Shown here: piece by piece, positions 43,201-52,476 of the stretch | Position numbering within the stretch: the stretch's first letter is position 1 | How the letters are laid out: every line of letters starts with the position of its first letter | Assembly (NCBI RefSeq): GCF_041435335.1 | Contig: NZ_CP108430.1 | Location: 1,488,001 to 1,552,000 of the forward strand | Source of the DNA: Streptomyces sp. NBC_01283 | GTDB taxonomy: Bacteria > Actinomycetota > Actinomycetes > Streptomycetales > Streptomycetaceae | Direction: 5' to 3' | DNA: 64,000 bases | The notes under the pieces: generated by a model | The model's input: the letters and a program-made list of their open reading frames with translations, nothing else | Databases searched by the model: none | Told to the model about the DNA's origin: nothing | Position numbers and translations under genes: made by a program

Positions 43201-44213
43201 CCGCCACCCGCCTCGAACTGCGGATGGGCGATCCGATGGACTCCGAGATCGACACCCGCAAGGCCCGCTCGGTGCCGCGCAGCGGCGGTCGCGGCATCAC
43301 CGCCGACAGCAAGATGCACTTCCTCGCGGGCCTGCCCCGCATCGACGGCAGCGGCTCCCTGGAGGATCTCGGCGACGGCGTCGCCCATCTGGTCGCCGAG
43401 GTCTCCCGGCACTGGACGGGCGCGTCCGCCCCGCAGGTACGGATGCTGCCGCACCGGCTTCCGCTCGCCGAACTCCCCGCGCCCGAGGCCACCGAGGGCG
43501 GTGGCATGCGCCTCCCGCTCGGCATCGACCAGGACGCCCTGGAACCGGTCTGGCACGACTTCAGTCGCACCCCGCACCTGATCGTGGTCGGCGACGCGGA
43601 GAGCGGCAAGACCAACCTGCTGCGCCGCGTCACCGCGGGCATCACCGCTCACTACGCGCCCAGCGAAGCGAAGATCATCGCGGTGGACTACCGCCGCACC
43701 CTGGTGGACACCATCCCCGAGGAGTACCGCATCGGGCACGTGATCTCCCTGGACAACCTCAAGGAGACCCTCGACGGCGCTGCCCGCGCGATGAAGACCC
43801 GCGTCCCCGGAGCCGACATCGCCCCCGCCCGCATGCGCCAGTGCGACTGGTGGACGGGCCCGCGCCTCTTCATCCTGGTCGACGACTACGACATGGTGTC
43901 GGGGAACTCCTTCCAGAGTCCCTTCGAGGCCCTCTTCGAGCATCTGACCCTGGGCTTCGAGACGGGTCTCCACCTCGTGGTCGCCCGCAGTGCCATGGGC
44001 GCCGGACGCGGTCTCAGCGACGCTCTCCTGCGCCGTCTCGACGAAGCCAACAACCCCGCCGTCCTGCTGTCGTGTCCGCCCACCGAAGGCCGCCTCTTCG
44101 GCAACGCGAAGCCCCGCAACCTTCCGCCGGGCCGGGCGATCCACATCGCCCGCCGCAAGGAGCGCCTGATGCAGACCGCACTCGTGGAGGAGGGGCAGGG
44201 GCAGAGCGGCTGA
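40203..44213 (+). CDS. eccC: Type VII secretion ATPase EccC (FtsK/SpoIIIE type)
   Basis: A 1336-residue motor protein with the EccCa and EccCb parts fused. Two membrane segments lie near residues 40-85 (IWTYLPMALMSVSMMLMFL and VFMYLAMGVMALSAGAMLL). Three FtsK/SpoIIIE ATPase domains follow with Walker A motifs GATGSGKS (about 491), AGGSQSGKS (about 841) and VGDAESGKT (about 1129); the first has a full Walker B, SLFVVVDEFSELL. EccC selects WXG100 cargo through its last domain and powers export. The TTG start (MSVELFRR) is preferred because GGAGG lies 9 nt upstream, whereas the in-frame ATG at 40176 has no such site. The gene ends 8 bp from the convergent mycosin gene. Confidence 0.93.
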   Translation: MSVELFRRPARRRGPEMPEGQLTLQEPPVLAETVPDTSAIWTYLPMALMSVSMMLMFLRPGGGNGVFMYLAMGVMALSAGAMLLGQLMRRSSERKQRLKGERRDYLRYLAQTRKRVRATIAEQQRALAWRHPEPASLRALSRTSRLWERRPADEDFGEIRLAVGEQQLALALNPVSTRPVEDLEPLCAHALRRFIRAYSTIPGQPLGLYLRSSARLLLRADETPGGEEGTEAVRALVRAMLGQLAVFHAPEELWIAFCVSDERRPDWEWAKWLPHALHPYEEDGAGQVRRITADLTELDDLLGAEFAERPGFDPDARPGRDEPFTVVVLDGVTVPEGHRWEGHGYRNALVLDVSGALRWRPGRNTLRLTAGPDQVSLVRTDRSRKERSVPLGRPDRLGRHGAESLARLLTGRRISLGSDIAQPLDSDVELTTLLGIPDLHRHDPQTLFDRHTGSARLRVPIAVGVDGRPVELDIKESAQGGMGPHGMLIGATGSGKSELLRTLVLGLALTNSSETLNFVLVDFKGGATFLGLEELPHTSAVITNLADEVALVERMQDALHGELMRRQELLRSAGNYTSALEYERARAAGADLTPLPSLFVVVDEFSELLSAHREFMDLFVMIGRLGRSLGVHLLLASQRLDEGRMHQLESHLSYRVGLRTFSAMESRGVLGVPDAYQLPAQPGSGFLKSGVESLTRFRAAYSSGGYARRTGAVVQARVASQVVPWTSGWVVPRTLDPAPAPEPEAEESGAEETLLEVALDRLRDAGPAAHQVWLPPLDEPSPLSFLLPGIAPDPERGLTATGWSGTGKLRVPVGLVDKPFEQRRDPLVVDLSGAGGHVAIAGGSQSGKSTLARTLIGALALTHTPAEIQFYCLDFGGGGLSQLAGLPHVGGVAARLNPERVYRAVAEVMTLLARREQFFVDHTLDSMQSYRRRRAAGEFPDEPFGDVFMVIDGWSTVRQDYDDLIPKFNELAARGLNYGIHLLITTTRWVELSAQVRDQAATRLELRMGDPMDSEIDTRKARSVPRSGGRGITADSKMHFLAGLPRIDGSGSLEDLGDGVAHLVAEVSRHWTGASAPQVRMLPHRLPLAELPAPEATEGGGMRLPLGIDQDALEPVWHDFSRTPHLIVVGDAESGKTNLLRRVTAGITAHYAPSEAKIIAVDYRRTLVDTIPEEYRIGHVISLDNLKETLDGAARAMKTRVPGADIAPARMRQCDWWTGPRLFILVDDYDMVSGNSFQSPFEALFEHLTLGFETGLHLVVARSAMGAGRGLSDALLRRLDEANNPAVLLSCPPTEGRLFGNAKPRNLPPGRAIHIARRKERLMQTALVEEGQGQSG

Positions 44214-44221
44214 GCGGCGGT

Positions 44222-45460
44222 TCAGTCCTTCGCCGGGCCGCCCGCTCCCGCCGGACGCCATCCCCTGCCCCGGGCCCGGGGCAGGGCGAACGCGCCCCAG
44301 AGCACGGCGAGGACGGCGGCGGAGCCGAGCAGCACGAAGAGCGTGGCGCGGTCGGTGGCGCGGTCGGTGGCGGACGTGTCCCGGACCGCCACGGGACCCG
44401 TGGCGCGCCCGGTAGCGGTGGCGGCACCGGAGTCGCCGAGGACCGTGGTGACGGCGGCGTAGGCGTCCAGTTGGGGGATGTCCGCGGGGTAGGCGGTGGC
44501 GGTCAGGCGGCGCGCGACGGCCGCGGGTGACTCGTCGGGGTGGGTGGCGCGGACGACAGCGGCGGCACCGGCGGCCTGGGCCGCGGCCACGGCGGCGCCC
44601 GCACCGAGATAGTGACCCGCACCGCGCGGGCCGCCCGAGACCACTCCGGCGCCGGGTGCGGCCAGGTCGATGCCGCCGGTTGGCAGGGCGCTGTCCGGGC
44701 GGACACCGCCGGGGAGCATGTCGGCCACCGAGAGGACGCCGGGTTCACCGGCGGGCCAGTAGGTGCGCGACGGGACCTCCGCGGTGGCGCGCCGGTCCGG
44801 GTCCGGGGTCGCCGCCGCGACGACCACGGCGCCCGCACGGCGCGCGTCGGCGACCGCGCGGGTCAGCGCGTCGTCACGGCGCGGCAGGGCCACCGCGACC
44901 GCGATGACTCCGGCACGGGCCTCGGTCGCCTCGCGCAGCGCCCGTACGACCAGGTCGGTGTCGGCCTGCCCGCGGGCGCCGGTGCCGCGCAGGGCCAGGA
45001 TCCTCGCGTCCGGGGCGACTCCGGCCAGCCGGGGGCTGCCCCCGCCGTCCCCGGCGATCAGCCCGGCCAGGAAGGTGCCGTGGCCGACGCAGTCGTCACC
45101 GGCCGCGCCCCCGGCGGTGACCCGGCCCTTGAGCCCGGCGGCGTCGGGGGCGACCCCGGTCCCGATCAGGGCGACGGTCACTCCCTCACCGGTGCTGTAC
45201 CGGTGCAGCCGGTCCAGGTCGAGGCGCTGGCGCGACCAGTCCTGCTTCTTCGCCTTCTCCCGGGAGGCGGGGGTGCAGGGCGCGTCCCCGGCGTCCGCGT
45301 CGAGCGCGGAGGGCATGCCGGGCAGTTCCTGGCCGCCCTTCTTGGCGTCGGCCGTCGGCGTCGGGCCCGCGAAGGGGGCCGGCTGGGCCGGGGCGGCCAC
45401 GGGCAGGAGCAGCACGGCGGCGAGGCCGGCGCCGGACAGCAGGCGGGCGGGCGTCTTCAC
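44222..45460 (-). CDS. mycP: Mycosin-like subtilase lacking catalytic Asp and Ser
   Basis: A 412-residue protein with the mycosin layout: signal peptide (residues 1-28), subtilisin-like domain, and a C-terminal membrane anchor at about 375-397. The subtilase landmarks are visible but altered. VALIGTGV has Gly100 where IDTGV should hold the catalytic Asp. GHGTFLAG keeps His127. The oxyanion Asn position reads [15 protein letters not shown] has Gly288 where GTSxA should hold the Ser. The protein is therefore predicted to be inactive. Mycobacterial mycosins stabilise the ESX membrane complex independently of proteolysis, so a structural role remains likely. Its GTG start overlaps the EccA-like stop (GTGA), so the two are translated together. 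Confidence 0.9.
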   Translation of the reverse strand: MKTPARLLSGAGLAAVLLLPVAAPAQPAPFAGPTPTADAKKGGQELPGMPSALDADAGDAPCTPASREKAKKQDWSRQRLDLDRLHRYSTGEGVTVALIGTGVAPDAAGLKGRVTAGGAAGDDCVGHGTFLAGLIAGDGGGSPRLAGVAPDARILALRGTGARGQADTDLVVRALREATEARAGVIAVAVALPRRDDALTRAVADARRAGAVVVAAATPDPDRRATAEVPSRTYWPAGEPGVLSVADMLPGGVRPDSALPTGGIDLAAPGAGVVSGGPRGAGHYLGAGAAVAAAQAAGAAAVVRATHPDESPAAVARRLTATAYPADIPQLDAYAAVTTVLGDSGAATATGRATGPVAVRDTSATDRATDRATLFVLLGSAAVLAVLWGAFALPRARGRGWRPAGAGGPAKD

Positions 45461-48400
45461 CGGGGGGCCGCCTTCGGGGTCACGGCGTTCGGGTTTACGG
45501 CCTTCGGGTTCACGGCCACGACGTCGTCGGGGACGAGGATGCGCAGGTCGTCCAGGGTGGGCGCGGCCAGCGAACTGAGCCGCCCGGCCTGCCGGGTGAC
45601 CATCGACTCGACCACCTGGCGGGCCAGGCGGGCGTTGCCGAAGGCGCGGTCCCGGGGCAGCGAGTCGAAGTACTCCCTGAGCAGCGGGCCGGTGCCCGGG
45701 CCGCATTCGTAGCCCATGGCCGCGGCCTGGGCCCGCACGATGGTGACCAGTTCCTCGGAGGAGTAGTCGGTGAAGCCGATCCGGCGCGGGAAACGCGAGG
45801 AGAGGCCAGGGTTGGAGGCCAGGAAGCGTTCCATCTCGTCGGTGTAGCCGGCGACGATGACGACGACCTCGTCGCGGTGGTCCTCCATCAGCTTCAGCAG
45901 GGTGTCCACCGCCTCCTGGCCGAAGTCGGCGCCGCCGCCCTTCGGGGTGAGCGTGTACGCCTCGTCGATGAACAGCACGCCGCCGCGGGCCCGTTCGAAG
46001 ACTTCCCGGGTGAGCTGGGCGGTGTGGCCGATGTAGCGGCCGACCAGATCGGCGCGGGCCGCCTCGACCAGCTGGCCCCGGCCGAGGATGCCCAGCTGGG
46101 TCAGGATCTCCCCGTAGAGGCGCGCGACGGTGGTCTTGCCGGTGCCGGGCGGTCCGGTGAAGACCAGGTGGTTACTGAGCGAGGGAACGGGCAGCCCGGC
46201 GGCGGCACGGTGACGGGCGGTGGTGATGAGGTTGACCAGGTCCGCCACTTCGCGCTTCACCTCGGCGAGCCCGACCATGTCGCCGAGTCGGGTCAGCGGG
46301 TCGTCCTGCGGGGCCGCGGCCTCGGCGGCCTTCGCGACGGCGGCGACGGAGACGTCCTCGGGCAGCAGCAGCCGCAGATCGCTCTCGCTGACCTGTGCCT
46401 GCGTGGCGAGCCTGACCGCCTGCCTGTCCACCATCTCCTCGAACACCCCGCGCGCGGCACGGCCGTTGCCGAAGCCCGCGTCCCGTGGCATCGCCTCGAA
46501 GTGCGCGGCCAGCGCGTCGGCGGTGCCCTCGCCCAGCTCGTACTGGTGCTGGGCACACATGTTGTCCATGATCGCGACCAGTTCGGGCACCGAGTAGTTC
46601 TCGAACTCGACGGTCCGTGAGAAACGCGACGCCAGACCGGGGTTGGAGCCGAGGAAGGAATCCATCTCACGGGAGTAGCCGGCCGCGACCACGACCACGT
46701 CGTCGCGGTGGTCCTCCATCAGCTTGAGCAGGGTGTCCACCGCCTCGCGGCCGAAGTCGGCGCCGCCGTTCCCGCTGTCCGCGGTGAGCGTGTACGCCTC
46801 GTCGACGAACAGCACGCCGCCGAGGGCTCGTTGGAAGGTCTCGGTGGTCTTGATCGCGGTGCCGCCGACGACCTGCGCGACCAGGTCGGCGCGGGAGACC
46901 TCCACCAGGTGCCCGCTGCGCAGCGAGCCCAGCTCGGCCAGGATCGCACCGTAGAGGCGGGCGACAGTGGTCTTGCCGGTGCCGGGCGGCCCGGCGAAGA
47001 TCAGGTGCCGGCTCATCGGCGGGGCGGACATGCCGAGTTGTTCGCGGCGCTGGGCGAGCTGGGTGAGGTTGACCAGGGTGCCGACCTGCTGCTTGACGTT
47101 CTCCAGGCCGATCAGCGCGTTCAGGGCGCCGAGCGGGCCGTCCTCGCGGTCCGGCGGGGGCGCGTCCCCGGCGCCGGAACCCGCCGGATCGGTGTTCTCC
47201 GCGCTGCCGGTGCCCCAGGCGTCCCGCTTGCCGTTGCCGACGCTGGTCAGGCCCTCCACGGCGAGCCGTTCGCCGGGCGCGGTCTGCACCAGGCCACCGC
47301 CGGCGTTCTCCCGGGTGAGGCAGTTCACCACGGAGACCGGCGCGGTGGACTCCACCCGGAAGCCGTCCTGTTCGCCGCCGGACACCTCGCAGCCGCTGAG
47401 CGAGGCGAGCGCACCCTCGCGGAGCAGGAACCCGTGGCCCTTCGGGGCGTGGACCGTGGTGCGGTTGGCGGTCAGTTCACCGCCCGCGGCGACGGCCACG
47501 CCTTCCTCGCCGGATATCTCCACGCGGAAGTCGCGGACAGTGACGTTGCCGCCGTCCTCCACGACCAGGCCGCCGGTCGCCGTGTCGAAGACCCCGCCGC
47601 CGGCCAGATAGAGCGTGCTGCCGGAAGCCACCCGTACGCCCGCGCCCTTCGGCCGGACGATCTCGCAGTCCTCCGCACGGCCACGGGCGTCCTTGGTGGC
47701 CGCGATGCCGTCACCGGCGGGCTCCACCAGGCGGGCCCGGCGCAGCAGGGGGTTGGCTCCGCCGCGCACCGCGACGGCGGGCGAGCCGCCGATCACTTCC
47801 AGGCGGTCCAGCTCGGGCGCCGAGTCCTCCTCCAGGAGCAGCGCGGTCGCTTCGCAATCGCGGACCGTGAGGCCGGTCAGGGCCGGGGACGCGCCGCCCG
47901 CCACCCGCAGGGCCGCGCCCTGCGCGCCGTCCACCCAGCAGTCCTCGAAGGTGCCGCGCGCCCGGTCGGTGACCAGGACGCCGTGGCCGCGGGTGCGCGA
48001 GACCCGGCACCGGCGCAGCACCGGGTCGCTGCCCCCGGCCAGCGCGATCCCGTTGCCGGACGCGCCGGTGACGCGGACGTCCTCAAGTGTCGTACGGCCC
48101 GCGCTGCTCAGGTGCACTCCGGTGCTGGTGTCGTGCACGACGGTCCGGACCACGGTGAGGGAGCAGTTCTGCTCCAGGGCGATGGAGGGCTTGTCGGTGG
48201 AGGAGAAGTCGCAGTCCTCGACGGTGCCGCGGGACTCGCCGTTGGCGAGCAGGCCGTTGCCGCGGGCGCCGCGCACCGTGCAGCCGCGCACGTGCGCGTC
48301 GCCCTCCTCCGCGAGCACCAGCCCGCTGGTGCCCAGGTGTTCGAAGTTGCAGGATTCCACGGTGGTGGGCGTGGTCGAGGTGATCACGATGCCCGCGCCC

Positions 48401-48804
48401 TGCGGATTGCTCACCCGGCAGTCCCGCAGCGCGAGGGAGCCGGTGCCACCGGCCTGCATCGCGGTCCAGGCGGCGCCGACGATCTCGCAGCCGTCGAGCG
48501 CGGCCTGGCCGCGCCGCACGTCCACGGTCGGCAGCTCCGCGTCGCCGCCCCACAGGGTCAGTTCGGAGAGCATGACCGCGTCGGCGCGCAACGCGAGCAC
48601 ACTGCCCGAGCGCGGCCGGATCTCCACGGTGCCCCGCCCATCGGCGGCGGTGAGGGTGACCCGGGTGTGGATCACGAGGTTCTCCGTGTACGTCCCGGGC
48701 CGGACGCTGATGAGCGCGCCGGTCCGAGCGGCCACGAGTGCCTCACCGATCGTCCGGTAGCGGTCCTGGCTCCCCGGACCGACCGTCAGTACCTGGCGCG
48801 ACAC
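45457..48804 (-). CDS. EccA-like protein: beta-helix domain plus two AAA+ ATPase modules
   Basis: A 1115-residue cytoplasmic protein. Residues 1 to about 520 form a right-handed parallel beta-helix, seen as repeated units such as [18 protein letters not shown] and [15 protein letters not shown]. Two CbbX/CfqX-type AAA+ domains follow, each with [13 protein letters not shown] (Walker A near residues 605 and 885), [13 protein letters not shown] or [12 protein letters not shown] (Walker B), and a downstream SNPGLxSRF arginine-finger region. Mycobacterial EccA has a TPR domain and a single AAA+ domain, so this is an enlarged variant. EccA is thought to remodel or release substrate complexes in the cytoplasm. 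The GTG start follows AAGGAGG by 8 nt. The gene lies immediately upstream of the mycosin gene. Confidence 0.9.
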   Translation of the reverse strand: MSRQVLTVGPGSQDRYRTIGEALVAARTGALISVRPGTYTENLVIHTRVTLTAADGRGTVEIRPRSGSVLALRADAVMLSELTLWGGDAELPTVDVRRGQAALDGCEIVGAAWTAMQAGGTGSLALRDCRVSNPQGAGIVITSTTPTTVESCNFEHLGTSGLVLAEEGDAHVRGCTVRGARGNGLLANGESRGTVEDCDFSSTDKPSIALEQNCSLTVVRTVVHDTSTGVHLSSAGRTTLEDVRVTGASGNGIALAGGSDPVLRRCRVSRTRGHGVLVTDRARGTFEDCWVDGAQGAALRVAGGASPALTGLTVRDCEATALLLEEDSAPELDRLEVIGGSPAVAVRGGANPLLRRARLVEPAGDGIAATKDARGRAEDCEIVRPKGAGVRVASGSTLYLAGGGVFDTATGGLVVEDGGNVTVRDFRVEISGEEGVAVAAGGELTANRTTVHAPKGHGFLLREGALASLSGCEVSGGEQDGFRVESTAPVSVVNCLTRENAGGGLVQTAPGERLAVEGLTSVGNGKRDAWGTGSAENTDPAGSGAGDAPPPDREDGPLGALNALIGLENVKQQVGTLVNLTQLAQRREQLGMSAPPMSRHLIFAGPPGTGKTTVARLYGAILAELGSLRSGHLVEVSRADLVAQVVGGTAIKTTETFQRALGGVLFVDEAYTLTADSGNGGADFGREAVDTLLKLMEDHRDDVVVVAAGYSREMDSFLGSNPGLASRFSRTVEFENYSVPELVAIMDNMCAQHQYELGEGTADALAAHFEAMPRDAGFGNGRAARGVFEEMVDRQAVRLATQAQVSESDLRLLLPEDVSVAAVAKAAEAAAPQDDPLTRLGDMVGLAEVKREVADLVNLITTARHRAAAGLPVPSLSNHLVFTGPPGTGKTTVARLYGEILTQLGILGRGQLVEAARADLVGRYIGHTAQLTREVFERARGGVLFIDEAYTLTPKGGGADFGQEAVDTLLKLMEDHRDEVVVIVAGYTDEMERFLASNPGLSSRFPRRIGFTDYSSEELVTIVRAQAAAMGYECGPGTGPLLREYFDSLPRDRAFGNARLARQVVESMVTRQAGRLSSLAAPTLDDLRILVPDDVVAVNPKAVNPNAVTPKAAPR

Positions 48805-48914
48805 GCACCAACCTCCTTGCCATGGCGGCCTCTACAGCGGGGCGCCCCCTGAGCGGGGGCGCGTGTCGGCGAACCGACGGTGTCATCATGCCTCGCCCCC
48901 AAGGACGAGCGGGC

Positions 48915-48943
48915 GCCCGGAGCGGAGTGCGTCCGCCCCGGGC
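48915..48943 (-). terminator. Strong hairpin downstream of the ricin-lectin gene
   Basis: GCCCGG-A-GCGGA-GTGCG-TCCGC-C-CCGGGC folds into an 11-bp stem with one mismatch and a 5-nt loop. It begins 6 nt after the minus-strand stop of the lectin gene and separates that transcript from the EccA-like gene. Confidence 0.7.
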
Positions 48944-48949
48944 ATCCGG

Positions 48950-50089
48950 TCAGACGCTCCACTTCTGGTTGTCGGCGCCGGTGCAGCTCCACAGTTCGAG
49001 CACGGCCCCGTTGTTCCGGTTGCTGCCCTTGATGTCGACGCACTTGCCGACCACGGTGTTGACCAGGTCGTGGCTGGGGTTCAGCGCGAACTTCTGGGCG
49101 TTGTTGCCGCTGCACCAGGCGATCTGGATGGCGGAACCGTCGTTGTAGTCCGCGTTGGCCACGTCGAGGCACTTGCCCCCGACGCGGACCGTGCCGTCGG
49201 AGGCGAACCTGAACTTCTGCGCGTCGGCGTTGTTGCAGTCCCACATCTGGAGCTGCCTGCCGTCACTGAAGTTGCTGGCCGGTACGTCGATGCAGCGGCC
49301 CGAGAGGTGGCTGTGCAGGGAGACGGGGAAACCGAGGGTCGGTCCGGGACCGGCCTTCGCGGGCTGCTCCTTCTTCCCGTCGTCCTGCTTCGTGCCGTCC
49401 TGCTTCTTCGCGGTCTTGTCCTTCTTGCCGTCGTCCTTCGGCTCGTTCTCGTTGCCGCCGTCCTGCGCCGGGGCGGGGGCGGCGTTCTCCTTCTTCGGCT
49501 TCTTTGGCTTCTCCGGCTTGTCGGAGGCCTTCTCGTCGTCCTTGGAACCGGTGTCGGGCGGGGTCACCGCGAAGTCGCCCGGCGCCTCCTGGCCATCAGG
49601 ACCGAGGACCGTCCCGGCCGCCGCCGACGACGACTTGCGGTCCTTGTCGTCGTCCCCGCCGAGCGTCAGCAACGGCACCGCCACGAGCAGCGCTCCCGCG
49701 ACCGCGGCTCCGGCGAGCACGGCCCTGCCCGGCCGTCCGACCGGCCCGGTCTTCTGCTGCGGCCGGTCGATGGCGGTCGCGGTCACGGTCCGTACGAGGG
49801 CGGGCAGCCGGCTCTTGGCCGCGGTGGCGGCACCGGGGTCGGCCTCGGGCTCGGGCTCCGCGACGGGGGCGGTTTCGCTGTCGGGGGCGACGGTCTCCGG
49901 CTCGCTCTGCTCGGCGGTGTCGGTGGCCTTCGCGGTACTGGTGGCTTCCACGGTGCTGGCGGCGTCGGGCTCAGATGCCTCGGGCTCGGTCTTCGTTCGG
50001 GTAGCGGCAGCGGTAGCCGCCATCTCCTCGCCTTCTGAACCGGTCTCGGCCGCCTGCGAGGTGGGGGGCTGCTGGGCCGAACGCGTCAC
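48950..50089 (-). CDS. Membrane-anchored ricin-type (QxW) lectin
   Basis: A 379-residue single-pass protein. Residues 1 to about 135 are Glu/Ala/Thr-rich and cytoplasmic; a membrane segment (RAVLAGAAVAGALLVAVPLLTL) follows; then a Pro/Lys/Asp/Asn-rich stalk and, from about 245, a ricin-type beta-trefoil lectin. Three units carry the family's Q-x-W-type ends (LQMWDCNNADAQKFRF, IQIAWCSGNNAQKFAL, LELWSCTGADNQKWSV) with paired Cys. It probably binds carbohydrate at the cell surface. The GTG start overlaps the preceding gene by 4 nt (GTGA). Its layout matches the bulb-type lectin on the opposite strand. Confidence 0.9.
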   Translation of the reverse strand: MTRSAQQPPTSQAAETGSEGEEMAATAAATRTKTEPEASEPDAASTVEATSTAKATDTAEQSEPETVAPDSETAPVAEPEPEADPGAATAAKSRLPALVRTVTATAIDRPQQKTGPVGRPGRAVLAGAAVAGALLVAVPLLTLGGDDDKDRKSSSAAAGTVLGPDGQEAPGDFAVTPPDTGSKDDEKASDKPEKPKKPKKENAAPAPAQDGGNENEPKDDGKKDKTAKKQDGTKQDDGKKEQPAKAGPGPTLGFPVSLHSHLSGRCIDVPASNFSDGRQLQMWDCNNADAQKFRFASDGTVRVGGKCLDVANADYNDGSAIQIAWCSGNNAQKFALNPSHDLVNTVVGKCVDIKGSNRNNGAVLELWSCTGADNQKWSV

Positions 50090-50790
50090 GAGGTCCTCCC
50101 TGTGGTGTGGGGCCGGAGTTCAGGAGAGTCGCCGTCCCGGTCGAGAAGGCTGTCCGCCGGGACGAGCAAGGGCGCCGCGGCCCCGGCGTTGACCATCAGC
50201 TTGGTGCCCGAACCGCTCAGTGAACGGGCCAGCTCCCGTGCCGGGACGGTGTCATGCAGAAGTGCCTCGGACGTGAACTCATGTGCCGGTGAGGTGAACG
50301 ACAGCACTACGGGCGCTCCGTCGCGCCCGGCAGCCATGAGCGGACCACCGTCCGGTCCGCGTACGACGGTGATGTCGGCCCCGGCGAGTGCCGCGAGCGC
50401 CTCGTCCACGGAGCCGTATCCGGTGGCGGCCCGCTGCGCCGCCGCGTCCACCGGGTCGGTGGGCTCCGGCCAGCCGAGCACCCGGGCCGACGGCCGGTAC
50501 GCCGGGTTGGCGCGGTAGCCTCCCACCGCCCCGCTCTCGTCGGACTGCCACTCCCCAAGGACCGCCCACTCCGGCGGTGTCCGCTCGTCGGTCCACTCCG
50601 GGTCGACCACGCCGATCCAGTGTCCCGGTGCACGGCGGGCGGCGGCCAGCACGGCCTCGGGTATCTCGGGGGTGACGGCTGCCTCGGGGACCTCGTCGAC
50701 CGACGGCGCGGGGGCGGCGGCAGGACCGGATCCATTGGGCGTCACGGGCACGGTGTCATGCCTGTCCTCTTGCCGTTCTCCGGACCGCAT
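50086..50790 (-). CDS. Type VII secretion-associated protein (SseB-like)
   Basis: A 234-residue protein of a family usually annotated as type VII secretion-associated in Streptomyces. Recognisable stretches are PGHWIGVVDPEWTDERTPPEWAVLGEWQSDE, a short segment GGYRANPAYRPS and a C-terminal SseB-like domain (LPARELARSL region) ending in PLLVPADSLL. No signal peptide or membrane segment is seen. The start at 50790 follows a GGTGAAG; a further GTG about 40 nt on is possible. It is translationally coupled to the ricin-lectin gene (GTGA). Confidence 0.78.
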   Translation of the reverse strand: MRSGERQEDRHDTVPVTPNGSGPAAAPAPSVDEVPEAAVTPEIPEAVLAAARRAPGHWIGVVDPEWTDERTPPEWAVLGEWQSDESGAVGGYRANPAYRPSARVLGWPEPTDPVDAAAQRAATGYGSVDEALAALAGADITVVRGPDGGPLMAAGRDGAPVVLSFTSPAHEFTSEALLHDTVPARELARSLSGSGTKLMVNAGAAAPLLVPADSLLDRDGDSPELRPHTTGRTS

Positions 50791-51331
50791 CTTCACCTGA
50801 ACTCTTCGATCCGTACCAATCGTTGGGCGCCGGACGACAGGCGCGCACGCCGACACTGATCACGTCGGGAGCCATCAGAATGCCACACGCGTCCCTTCCG
50901 TTGGGGACCGAGGAGGATCCGTTTCGGTTTCAGACATGCCCGTTTGGTGTCCGAGTGGGGAACGTTCCGGGAGCAGTGAGGCGTGAGAGGACAAAGCGAA
51001 AGGGGAGTTGTGGTGGGAGGAGCGGCCCCGCGCCCTGCAACGGGCTAAGTTGGGCACGTGGTCGGCCCTGCCGACACGCCGACACACAGTGCGTTCCTGC
51101 CGGACGTCCAGGCCAGGGCCGTACGGGAAGACCTCGCAGCCCGGAAGGCGTCGGATCGGCCTGCGGCCCACCACCGTGACCGGCCACGCGGAGACCGGCA
51201 TCAAGTACCGAGCCGTACCGACCCACTTCGACGCGGACAAGACCAACCCCCGTATGGCGGGCGGAACTCGACCTGCCCGCCCGCCAAGCGGCCTTGTGCA
51301 CACCGACAGCTCCGCCCCCGAGGAGTACCGC
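50791..51331. other. Divergent region between the two lectin transcripts
   Basis: About 540 bp between the oppositely oriented secretion-associated gene and the bulb-lectin gene. It should hold promoters for both. A perfect palindrome GGAACGTTCC is at 50959-50968. Several long open frames cross the region but have no ribosome binding site and mixed codon bias, so none is called. Confidence 0.5.
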
Positions 51332-52387
51332 ATGTCCCCCCAGCACCGCACCCCCGGCGCGAGCGCGGAGACGACCGCCGCCCCCACAGGGGAGGCCGGG
51401 CCGTCCCCTGTGCCGTCCGCGCCGGACGAGAAGACCGGGTCCACAGCACCGGACAAAGCAGCTGCCCCGAGCACCCCGGACGAGAACGCGACCTCCAAGG
51501 CTCCCGAGGCTGAGGCTCCCGAGGCAGGGCCCGCCACCTCCCCGGCAGGAGAGGCAACCAAGGCCGCTCCGAAGTCACCCGCCGGGACACCCAAGGAGGG
51601 CCAGGGCGAGAGCGAGGCCGAAGGCGAGAACGAGAGCGCCTCCGTGGCTGCGGCTGCGGCAGCCGGAACGCCACCGACCGGCACCAAGGCAGTCACGGGC
51701 GTCGACGGTGTACGCCCCCGCAAGCCGGTGCTGGCCGGCGCCGCGATAGTCGGTGCCGCCCTGATCGCGATACCGCTGCTCCTGGTCGGCAGCGCGAGGG
51801 ACGACGGCCCCCCGGACAGCGGCAAGGAGTTGTCGGCGGGAGGCTCCGACACCGTCCTGAACCCGAGTTCCGGCCCCGCCGCGCTCGACGACTACAAGGC
51901 CAAGAAGCCCAGCGCTTCCCCCTCCAAGAAGAAGTCGAAGAAGCCCGAGACCCCGAAGGCCATCGCCCCCAAGGCCGTGGTGCCCACCTCGGAGCCGAGC
52001 CCGAGCAAGACGCCCGAGAAGAAGGCCGAGTCCAAGCCCAAGCCCAAGGCGGCCCCGAAGCCGAACTGGACCTCCGAGACCGTCTCGGCCCCCAGCGTCC
52101 TGGAGGTCAAGCAGGCCTGGACAACCAACCGCATCCGCATGGTCATGCAGACCGACGGCAACCTCGTCGTCTACAACGAGAAGGGCAAGCCCCTCTGGGC
52201 GTCCATGACCTTCGGCGAGAACCACCGGGCGATCTTCCAGCAGGACGGCAACCTCGTCATCCACAACGGCGACGACCGCCCCATCTGGGCCTCCCGAAGC
52301 CACGGCCACGAGGGCGCCCAACTGGTGCTCCGCCCCGACGCCAAGGTGGTCATCGTGCACAACGGCCGGGTGGTCTGGTCGACGTAA
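51332..52387 (+). CDS. Membrane-anchored bulb-type (B-type) lectin
   Basis: A 351-residue single-pass protein laid out like the ricin-lectin nearby: acidic Ala/Glu/Thr/Pro-rich cytoplasmic N-terminus (about 1-130), a membrane segment (PVLAGAAIVGAALIAIPLLLVG), a Lys/Pro/Ser-rich stalk and a C-terminal bulb-type lectin domain (about 245-351). The lectin domain holds the mannose-binding motif series QTDGNLVVY, QQDGNLVIH and a third, degenerate LRPDAKVVI copy. It probably binds mannose-like sugars in the cell envelope. The ATG follows GAGGAG by 7 nt. It is convergent with no gene and ends before a hairpin at 52396. Confidence 0.9.
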   Translation: MSPQHRTPGASAETTAAPTGEAGPSPVPSAPDEKTGSTAPDKAAAPSTPDENATSKAPEAEAPEAGPATSPAGEATKAAPKSPAGTPKEGQGESEAEGENESASVAAAAAAGTPPTGTKAVTGVDGVRPRKPVLAGAAIVGAALIAIPLLLVGSARDDGPPDSGKELSAGGSDTVLNPSSGPAALDDYKAKKPSASPSKKKSKKPETPKAIAPKAVVPTSEPSPSKTPEKKAESKPKPKAAPKPNWTSETVSAPSVLEVKQAWTTNRIRMVMQTDGNLVVYNEKGKPLWASMTFGENHRAIFQQDGNLVIHNGDDRPIWASRSHGHEGAQLVLRPDAKVVIVHNGRVVWST

Positions 52388-52395
52388 CACGACAG

Positions 52396-52430
52396 CACGC
52401 GGCATGGGCACCCGTACGACGTACCGCGTG
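52396..52430 (+). terminator. Hairpin after the bulb-lectin gene
   Basis: CACGCGG (52396-52402) and CCGCGTG (52424-52430) form a perfect 7-bp stem around a 21-nt loop that itself contains GTACGACGTAC. It lies 9 nt after the stop codon. The loop is long, so this is a weak terminator candidate. Confidence 0.45.
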
Positions 52431-52476
52431 GCACGCTGACCCCCGTGGGTCCGTGATCGTCGAGGAGGTTTGCCAC

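Noticed and set aside
46708..48852. Plus-strand frame of about 700 codons opposite the EccA-like gene
   Set aside because: The minus strand encodes two intact AAA+ domains; the opposite frame has no recognisable motif.
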